Below are positions 1 through 5,287 of a DNA stretch of 12,318 nt, piece after piece. The stretch is from Candidatus Nomurabacteria bacterium. Lineage in GTDB: Bacteria > Patescibacteriota > Saccharimonadia > Saccharimonadales > Saccharimonadaceae. The notes under the pieces are model-generated. The model saw only the letters and a program-made list of their open reading frames with translations, searched no databases and was not told the origin of the DNA. The stretch is taken from positions 1 to 12,318 of the forward strand of contig JAITKW010000002.1 in assembly GCA_031278275.1 (NCBI GenBank), in the 5' to 3' direction. The position numbers and the translations under genes were made by a program. The first letter of the stretch is position 1; each line of letters begins with the position of its first letter.

Positions 1-12
1 TGAATGAAACTG

Positions 13-146
13 GTCTTATTGCATAATTCCCTCTTCATGGGGCTCTTTAATCTGTGACGACAGATTAAAGCGAGGAGCCGACTGACATGGGTAAGATCGG
101 CTGTCACGGCTCCGTACCCATGAATGGGGGAGTTATGCAATAAGAC
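13..146. other. Long inverted repeat folding into a three-way junction (candidate structured RNA or MITE-like element)
   Basis: Bases 13-26 (GTCTTATTGCATAA) are perfectly complementary to 133-146. The pairing continues as 27-33 with 126-132 (two G-U pairs) and, after one bulged T at 125, as 34-41 with 117-124, about 29 bp in all. Inside lie two hairpins. One is 45-54 with 61-70 (10 bp, six-base loop 55-60). The other is 74-80 with 107-113 (7 bp), then a two-base AC bulge and 83-87 with 102-106 around a 14-base loop. Only about three bases separate the helices at each junction (42-44, 71-73, 114-116). No open frame of note crosses it. I recognise no known RNA family. It could be a noncoding RNA, a 3' end of an upstream transcript, or a miniature inverted-repeat element; no convincing target duplication is visible. 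The fold is directly readable; the function is unknown. Confidence 0.55.
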
Positions 147-180
147 TGCACGCACAAACGAGGGAATCATGCAACAAGCC
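126..180. repeat. Tandem copies of the 3' stem arm (126-146 and 160-180) before a T-tract
   Basis: The 21-base arm at 126-146 is repeated in the same orientation at 160-180 with 16 of 21 bases identical, separated by 13 bases. Both copies are complementary to the 5' arm at 13-33. The first pairs at all 21 positions, two of them G-U. The second pairs at 18 of 21. The downstream copy is followed directly by CTTTTTC (181-187). The two arms could therefore compete for the same partner, or the second could be the remnant of another copy of the element. Confidence 0.5.
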
Positions 181-191
181 CTTTTTCAATG

Positions 192-219
192 TTGGAAAAT
201 TGCGCATTTCGTGTATAAT
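192..219 (+). promoter_or_regulatory. gatC operon promoter, predicted leaderless
   Basis: A -35-like TTGGAA (192-197) stands 16 bases before a perfect TATAAT (214-219). Only 8 bases separate the -10 box from the gatC ATG at 228, so a transcript starting at the usual distance would begin at or within a base or two of the start codon. No Shine-Dalgarno sequence could fit on such an mRNA. The promoter lies just beyond the folded element at 13-180. Confidence 0.7.
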
Positions 220-227
220 TATGTGAA

Positions 228-518
228 ATGAGCAAGATTACAGATTCAGAAATGAAGCATTTGGCGGGGTTGTCCAACTTGTTGCTGGGTGGCGCAGAAT
301 TGAAAAACTTAAAAGAGGATTTGACACGGATTTTGGATTATGTTGAAGAGTTGAATGAAGTGGATACGACAGGGGTGGAGCCGACTTATCAAGTGTTTGA
401 TTTGCAAACGGTTTGGCGAGATGATGACGAGATTGATTATGGCGTGAAGAGAAAACAATTGCTGGGGCTGGCTGAAAATGTCAAAGATAATTCAGTGGTG
501 GTGCCAAAGGTGTTATGA
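228..518 (+). CDS. gatC: Glutamyl/aspartyl-tRNA amidotransferase subunit C
   Basis: GatC is the small subunit of the cytoplasmic GatCAB amidotransferase, which converts misacylated Glu-tRNA(Gln) and/or Asp-tRNA(Asn) to the amide form. It wraps around and stabilises GatA and GatB. The 96-residue product has the usual family length. It has an N-terminal helical part (about residues 5-45, including an LTRILDYVEEL stretch) and the conserved turn with VEPTYQVFDL (about 50-60), followed by the acidic WRDDD segment. It is first in a six-gene operon; its TGA overlaps the gatA start as ATGA. Identification is supported by the sequence and by gatA directly downstream. Translation probably starts from a leaderless message, since TATAAT ends 8 bases before the ATG. 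Confidence 0.93.
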   Translation: MSKITDSEMKHLAGLSNLLLGGAELKNLKEDLTRILDYVEELNEVDTTGVEPTYQVFDLQTVWRDDDEIDYGVKRKQLLGLAENVKDNSVVVPKVL

Positions 519-1948
519 TGGGCAAGACTTGGGGGAAAATAGCGGAAATGGTGGCTGCCGTGCAAAAAGGCGAAGTCTCAGCGCGCGCCAACGTGGAAAA
601 AGCGCTGGATTTGGCAGAGCGTTGCAAAAACTACAACATTTTTGTCAACTTAACCCGCAAACGTGCTTTGCAAAAAGCTGAGGAAATTGACCAAAAACTG
701 CAAAAAGGCGAAAAGTTGGGAGAATTGGCGGGCGTGCCGTACGTCCTCAAAGATAATTTCTTGGATTTTGGCGCAGACACCACCGCCTCTGCGAAAATGC
801 TGGCGGGGTTTGTGGCGCCTTTGCAGGCCACAGCGGTGAAAAAGCTGGAGGCTGCTGGCGCAATTTGTATTGGCAAGTCCAACTTAGACGCTTTCGCACA
901 CGGCGGTAGCACTGAAAACTCATTTTTTGGCGTGACCAAGAACTTCAAGGATACCGAGCGGGTGGCGGGTGGCTCTTCGGGCGGTTCAGCGGTGGCGGTG
1001 GCGCTTGGTGTTGCGCCGTTTGCACTCGGCACTGACACGGGCGGTTCCATCCGCCAACCAGCCGCTTTTAACGGTGTGATTGGGGTGAAACCGACTTTTG
1101 GTTCGGTTTCGCGTTTTGGCGTAGTAGCGATGGCAAGTTCTACAGATACGATTGGTTGTTTTGCGACAAATGCCGCTGATGCACGGCTGGTGATGAAAGT
1201 GCTTGGCGGCAAAGATTCGTTGGATTCTACCACCATTGATAATGATTTTACGCCACGTGGCAAGCAAAAATTACACATTGGCGTGATTGCGGATTTCATG
1301 ACTGATGACGTAGACCAAGAAGTTTTGGCAGTTGTGCGAAAATATATTCAAGAACTTGAAAAAAATGGAAACCGTGTTGAAACTGTGGAAATGCCTTTGC
1401 TAAAATACGCTTTGCCGGTTTATTATGTCGTGGTGCCAGCAGAAGTGGCGAGCAATTTGGCGCGGTATGATGGAATCCGCTATGGACATCGTGCAAAAAC
1501 GGCGCGAACTTTGGGCGAAATCTATGGGCTGAGTCGTGATGAGGGCTTTATGCCAGAGAATAAACGGCGCATCATGATTGGTAATTTCGTGCTGTCCAGC
1601 GGATTTTTTGATGCGTATTATTTGAAAGCCGAGAAAGTGCGAACGTTGATAGTTGAGGAATATCAAAAAGCTTTCGCCAAGTTTGACGTGCTAGTTTGCC
1701 CCACCACGCCATCAACTGCGTTCAAAATTGGCGAAAATACGGACAATCCTGTGAAAATGTATCTGGAAGATGTGATGACGGTGCCACCAAGTTTGGCGGG
1801 GCTGCCAGCCATTTCGGTGCCGGCGGGGCGGACTAAAAGCGGTTTGGACGTGGGGGCGCAGCTGATTGGCGCGCGGGGTGATGATGCGTTGTTGTTGGAT
1901 TTGGCGGAAAGCGTGGAGAATAAAAAATTAAAGGATAAAAATATATGA
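515..1948 (+). CDS. gatA: Glutamyl/aspartyl-tRNA amidotransferase subunit A
   Basis: GatA is the amidase subunit: it hydrolyses glutamine and releases ammonia, which is channelled to GatB. The amidase-signature catalytic triad is intact: Lys79 (in VLKDNF), cis-Ser154 (in AGGSSGGSAVAVA) and nucleophile Ser178 (in GTDTGGSIRQPA). These are the same residue numbers as I recall for the Staphylococcus aureus enzyme. The 477-residue length is normal. The start overlaps the gatC stop (ATGA). A second ATG at 518 follows immediately, and the AAAGG at 506-510 is spaced about equally well for it, so the true start is 515 or 518. The gene ends by overlapping the next ORF, again as ATGA. The GatA-to-GatB tunnel needs both subunits, and here they are separated by one small gene. 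Confidence 0.97.
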   Translation: MMGKTWGKIAEMVAAVQKGEVSARANVEKALDLAERCKNYNIFVNLTRKRALQKAEEIDQKLQKGEKLGELAGVPYVLKDNFLDFGADTTASAKMLAGFVAPLQATAVKKLEAAGAICIGKSNLDAFAHGGSTENSFFGVTKNFKDTERVAGGSSGGSAVAVALGVAPFALGTDTGGSIRQPAAFNGVIGVKPTFGSVSRFGVVAMASSTDTIGCFATNAADARLVMKVLGGKDSLDSTTIDNDFTPRGKQKLHIGVIADFMTDDVDQEVLAVVRKYIQELEKNGNRVETVEMPLLKYALPVYYVVVPAEVASNLARYDGIRYGHRAKTARTLGEIYGLSRDEGFMPENKRRIMIGNFVLSSGFFDAYYLKAEKVRTLIVEEYQKAFAKFDVLVCPTTPSTAFKIGENTDNPVKMYLEDVMTVPPSLAGLPAISVPAGRTKSGLDVGAQLIGARGDDALLLDLAESVENKKLKDKNI

Positions 1949-2364
1949 GTTCAGGTTTAATTTTCTTTTTGGTTGCGGTGTTGATTGTGGGGGCTTTGTT
2001 GTTTTTCGCAATTTCGGCGACCAAGCACAAAGTGGTGGTTTTGGACAAAGATCAATATCAGGCGGATTGGTTGGCGATTGAAAATGAGTTGCTCAAAGAA
2101 GACGAAAAAACTTATAATATCGCAGTGCTGGAAGCGGACAAATTAGTGGATAAGATTTTGATAGAAATTGGGGCGGCAGGCAAGACGATGGGGGAACGTT
2201 TGAAATCAGAGGGCGCGCGCTTTTCCAACCTCAACGGCGTGTGGTATGTGCATAAATTGCGTAATCAAATTGCCCATGAGCGCGGATTTTCCGTGTCTTT
2301 TGAACAAGCGAGGCGGTCGTTGTCGGTTTACAAACAAGCTTTACAGGATTTGGGGGCGATATGA
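1945..2364 (+). CDS. Small membrane-anchored protein with HEPN-like RNxxxH motif
   Basis: This 139-residue protein has one hydrophobic segment at residues 4-24 (signal anchor or N-terminal membrane helix). A charged helical linker and a soluble C-terminal domain (about 55-139) follow. Residues 106-111 read RNQIAH, inside HKLRNQIAHE. That matches the R-N-x-x-x-H signature of HEPN domains, many of which are RNases. The surrounding pattern (ADKLVDKIL, TMGERLK, a tryptophan before the motif, and a final helix) is all-helical, as expected. It overlaps gatA and gatB by 4 bases each, with AAGGA 9 bases before its ATG. I recall similar small hypothetical proteins in CPR genomes but know of no assigned function. 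RNase activity, toxin or scaffold roles are all inference; the domain could be a non-catalytic HEPN relative. Confidence 0.8.
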   Translation: MSSGLIFFLVAVLIVGALLFFAISATKHKVVVLDKDQYQADWLAIENELLKEDEKTYNIAVLEADKLVDKILIEIGAAGKTMGERLKSEGARFSNLNGVWYVHKLRNQIAHERGFSVSFEQARRSLSVYKQALQDLGAI

Positions 2365-3830
2365 TAAGTAAAGAAGCTTTGGATAAATATGAAATGACGA
2401 TCGGCATTGAATGCCATGTACAGCTAAAAACCAAGACCAAGTTGTTTTCGGGAGCCGACAATGATGCACGCGAATCGGAGCCGAACAGCAAAACTTCGCC
2501 AATTGACTTTGCTTTGCCCGGCATGTTGCCGGTCTTAAACAAGGAGGCGGTGCGACTTGCGGTGCGGTTGGGGCTGGCTTTGAACGCCAAAATCAATCTG
2601 AAAAGTCGCTTTGATCGTAAACATTATTTTTATCCGGATTTGCCCAAAGGTTATCAGATTTCGCAGTTTTATCAGCCCATTATTGGTGCGGGTTTTGTTG
2701 ATGTGGACGGCGTGAAAGTGCGAGTGGAACACGCTCATCTTGAGGAAGATGCGGGGAAGTTGACGCACGTGGGAGAAATCAGCTTGGTGGATTTGAATCG
2801 TGCGGGTACGCCACTTTTGGAAATTGTGTCAATGCCGGACATGCATTCCGCCGCCAGCGCCAAAACTTATTGCACCGAATTGCAACGTCTCGCGATTTAT
2901 TCTGGCGCTTCGGACGCTAATTTATATTACGGCAATATGCGGTTTGATGTGAATATTTCGGTCGCCCAAAAAGGCGATAAAAAGCTTGGTACGCGGGCGG
3001 AAATCAAGAATCTCAACTCGTTTCGGAGCGTAGAAAAGGCAGTGGAATATGAGTTCATTCGCCAAGTTGAGCTCTTGGAAAAAGGCGAGCGAGTTAAACA
3101 AGAAACGCGGGGCTGGAACGAAGCGAAAGGCAAAACTTTGGCACAGCGTAGCAAAGAAGAGGCGCAAGATTATCGTTATATGCCAGAGCCGGACGTGCCA
3201 CCGGTGGTGCTTGACCAAAAGTTTATTGAGAAAATCAAAGCGGAAATGCCACTTTTGCCGAACGGTCATCGCGCAATCTGGGCGGAACTGAAACTTTCAA
3301 AGTCAGTGGTCAATGCCATCTTGGATAATCGTGTTTTGGCGGAAAAATTGACGAGCATTTTGCAAAAATTAGCGTCTGATAAAAATGGCATGGAGCTTGC
3401 CAAAAACATCACCAACTGGTTTTGCAACGTGTTGTTATCAGAAGAAAATGCTACGAAAGATTTTCGCCAATTGGACGTGACGGCGTTGATTGAACTGGCG
3501 AAAATGGTGGCAAAAAAGCAACTCAGCTCTACGTCAGCCAAAGAGATTTTATTGAAACTGCTTGATGGCAAGAAGCGCCCGAAAGAATTGGCGGAAAAAT
3601 TGAACTTATTGCAAGTCAGCAATTCCGGCGAACTGGAAACCATCGTGGACAAAGTGCTTGAGTCGCCCGAAAGCGCAAAAGCGATTGCTGATATAAAATC
3701 TGGGCAAATAAAAGCAATTGGGTTTTTGGTGGGGCTGGCGATGAAAGAAAGCAAGGGCAAGGCGAATCCGAGCGTGGTCAGCGAAATTATTAAGAAAAAA
3801 ATAAGAATATTGGGAGAAAAAGATGGTTGA
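2361..3830 (+). CDS. gatB: Aspartyl/glutamyl-tRNA amidotransferase subunit B
   Basis: GatB binds the mischarged tRNA, activates its side-chain carboxylate with ATP and transfers the ammonia made by GatA. The 489-residue product carries the family landmarks in order: GIECHVQLKTKTKLFSG near the N-terminus, HYFYPDLPKGYQISQ (about 88-102), HAHLEEDAGK (124-133), DLNRAGTPLLEIVS (144-157), EIKNLNSFR, and the region containing DYRYMPEPDVPP. The C-terminal helical YqeY-like tail, which contacts the tRNA, ends with NPSVVSEIIKKKI. The length is normal and no part is missing. It overlaps the preceding ORF by 4 bases (ATGA) and the following Nudix gene by 8. A run of G at 2352-2356 is the only ribosome-binding-like sequence, so translation is probably coupled to the upstream gene. 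Confidence 0.97.
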   Translation: MISKEALDKYEMTIGIECHVQLKTKTKLFSGADNDARESEPNSKTSPIDFALPGMLPVLNKEAVRLAVRLGLALNAKINLKSRFDRKHYFYPDLPKGYQISQFYQPIIGAGFVDVDGVKVRVEHAHLEEDAGKLTHVGEISLVDLNRAGTPLLEIVSMPDMHSAASAKTYCTELQRLAIYSGASDANLYYGNMRFDVNISVAQKGDKKLGTRAEIKNLNSFRSVEKAVEYEFIRQVELLEKGERVKQETRGWNEAKGKTLAQRSKEEAQDYRYMPEPDVPPVVLDQKFIEKIKAEMPLLPNGHRAIWAELKLSKSVVNAILDNRVLAEKLTSILQKLASDKNGMELAKNITNWFCNVLLSEENATKDFRQLDVTALIELAKMVAKKQLSSTSAKEILLKLLDGKKRPKELAEKLNLLQVSNSGELETIVDKVLESPESAKAIADIKSGQIKAIGFLVGLAMKESKGKANPSVVSEIIKKKIRILGEKDG

Positions 3831-4392
3831 GTGTTTTGAAAAAATATCTGAAGACGTGGTTTATAAGGGGAAATATCGGCGAGTCGTGGAGAAACGCTTT
3901 CAGTTGCCCGATGGGGAAACCAATGATTATGAGGTGTTGACACAAGCTAATGATTATGGTGGAGCGGTAATTATTTTGGCGATTAACGACAAAAATGAGG
4001 TCTTGGTCAATTATGAGTTTCGGGCGGGAACGGAAAAAGTGATGATTGACTTGCCGAGCGGTGGCTTGGAAAAGGGCGAAGACTTGAAACATGCGGCAAT
4101 ACGGGAACTAGTTGAAGAAACGGGGCATATGACAAAAGCGGAAGATTTGGAGTTTTTGGGTAGCACGGTCGGCGACCCTTATTCTGAGATAAAACATCAC
4201 TTTTTCTTGACCAGAAAGGTGGAAAAAATCGGTGGCCAAAAATTGGATTCCACAGAGTTTATAGAGTTCGGCTGGATACCTTTAAGCAAATTCGTGGAAA
4301 AAGCAAGGAATGGCGAAGTGTGTAGCATGTATGCGATGGCGTTTTTGATGGCACTGGATAAGATAATTGACAATAATAAAGGAGAAATATGA
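3823..4392 (+). CDS. Nudix hydrolase, probable ADP-ribose pyrophosphatase type
   Basis: A 189-residue Nudix hydrolase. The Nudix box spans about residues 80-102 and fits G-x5-E-x7-R-E-L-x-E-E-x-G, with GGLEKGE followed by RELVEETG; these acidic residues bind the catalytic Mg2+. The preceding YEFRAGTEKVMIDLPSG resembles ADP-ribose pyrophosphatases, which cleave ADP-ribose to AMP and ribose 5-phosphate. The first ~45 residues form the N-terminal strand domain typical of that subfamily. Exact substrate is inferred and could be another nucleoside diphosphate sugar; the adjacent galU makes that worth considering. GGGAG (3812-3816) lies 6 bases before the ATG. It overlaps gatB by 8 bases and galU by 4, so it is co-transcribed. 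Confidence 0.9.
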   Translation: MVECFEKISEDVVYKGKYRRVVEKRFQLPDGETNDYEVLTQANDYGGAVIILAINDKNEVLVNYEFRAGTEKVMIDLPSGGLEKGEDLKHAAIRELVEETGHMTKAEDLEFLGSTVGDPYSEIKHHFFLTRKVEKIGGQKLDSTEFIEFGWIPLSKFVEKARNGEVCSMYAMAFLMALDKIIDNNKGEI

Positions 4393-5276
4393 ATAAATAT
4401 AAAACACCAACCAAAGCAGTAATCACGGATGCGGGATTTGCTAGCCGTTATTTGCCGATCACTAAGACAATCCCCAAAGCCATGTTGCCGATGGGTAACA
4501 AGCCGGTAATGCAACTGGTGGTTGAAGAATGTGTGAATGCTGGTATTCGTGATATTATCATCGTGGCTTCATCGGACGGCAAGCCAATTTATGAAGATTA
4601 TTTTACCAATCCAGTGAAAAAAGTACTACAGCAGTTGAAGTCGCAAAACAAAGAAGATAGGTATGAGTCGGTGAAAAAAGTTTTGGAATTGGCGAATATC
4701 ACGGTGATTGAGCAAGACAAAAACTTGCCTTATGGCAATGGCTCGCCGATTGCTAGCGCAAGACCGTATTTGAATGATGACGAAGCGTTCGTGGCGCTTT
4801 ATAGCGATGATTTAATTTTGGGCGTGGGTGATGTGGCGACTTTGCTGGTGGCGCATAAAAAATATCCAGACGCAGCTGCTATTATTGCGGCGCAAGAAAT
4901 GCCACAGGAAGTTTGGCATAGATACGGCATGATTGCCTTGAAAAATGAGAAAAAGCGCACCCTAAGCCACATTGTGGAAAAGCCCAAAACGCCAGAGGAG
5001 TCGCCGTCCAATTTGACTTCGTACGGTCGTTATCTTTTGACACCGGACGTATTCAAATATTTGGTGCCCAAAAACACTGGGCTAGATGATGAACTTTGGA
5101 CAGTTGACGCAATTACTAAATTGGCAAAAGTGGGCGATGTTTATGTGACAAATAGCCGAGGCAAATGGTTGACCACCGGCGACCCCAAAAACTACGTTGC
5201 GGCATATCTTCAATATGTACTGGAAGAAGAAGATTACGCTGATGTTATTCAAGAAGTGCTAAAACCCAACAAATAA
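4389..5276 (+). CDS. galU: UTP-glucose-1-phosphate uridylyltransferase-like nucleotidyltransferase
   Basis: The product (295 residues) resembles GalU, which makes UDP-glucose from UTP and glucose 1-phosphate for glycolipid, polysaccharide and wall-polymer synthesis. Supporting landmarks are KAVITDAGFASRYLP followed by TIPKAMLP with Lys30, the VVEECVNAGIRDIIIV strand-helix, SDD at 139-141 where canonical enzymes have GDD, RYGMIAL, HIVEKPK (194-200), SNLTSYGRYLLTPDVF, and a C-terminal TTGDPKNYVAAYL. The nucleotide-binding loop is unusual: GFASR (16-20) where canonical GalU has GLGTR. It may be a divergent GalU or a related sugar nucleotidyltransferase. It is last in the operon; AAAGGAG (4378-4384) is the best Shine-Dalgarno in the window and sits 4 bases before the ATG, which overlaps the Nudix stop. 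Confidence 0.88.
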   Translation: MNKYKTPTKAVITDAGFASRYLPITKTIPKAMLPMGNKPVMQLVVEECVNAGIRDIIIVASSDGKPIYEDYFTNPVKKVLQQLKSQNKEDRYESVKKVLELANITVIEQDKNLPYGNGSPIASARPYLNDDEAFVALYSDDLILGVGDVATLLVAHKKYPDAAAIIAAQEMPQEVWHRYGMIALKNEKKRTLSHIVEKPKTPEESPSNLTSYGRYLLTPDVFKYLVPKNTGLDDELWTVDAITKLAKVGDVYVTNSRGKWLTTGDPKNYVAAYLQYVLEEEDYADVIQEVLKPNK

Positions 5277-5287
5277 TAACGTTCGTC

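Noticed and set aside
13..146. Integron attC site, group II intron domain V or T-box reading of the folded element
   Set aside because: There is no attC-type R/L core (no GTTRRRY), no domain V tetraloop pattern, and no T-box sequence. The resemblance is only that each folds.
11..148. TG on both sides of the inverted repeat as a target-site duplication
   Set aside because: Two bases are expected by chance, and the element carries no transposase gene, so a mobile element cannot be claimed.
160..187. Local intrinsic terminator (AGGG ... CCCT followed by Ts)
   Set aside because: The local stem is only four base pairs with a long loop, too weak alone. The T-tract is mentioned only as part of the alternative long-range fold.
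631..1299. Long antisense open frame (222 codons) opposite gatA
   Set aside because: It is a shadow of the gatA reading frame: low-complexity composition, no recognisable domain, and gatA is a certain gene.
3266..3943. 225-codon antisense open frame across the gatB/Nudix junction
   Set aside because: It overlaps two well-supported genes on the other strand, and its Ser/Phe-rich composition is that of a complement frame.
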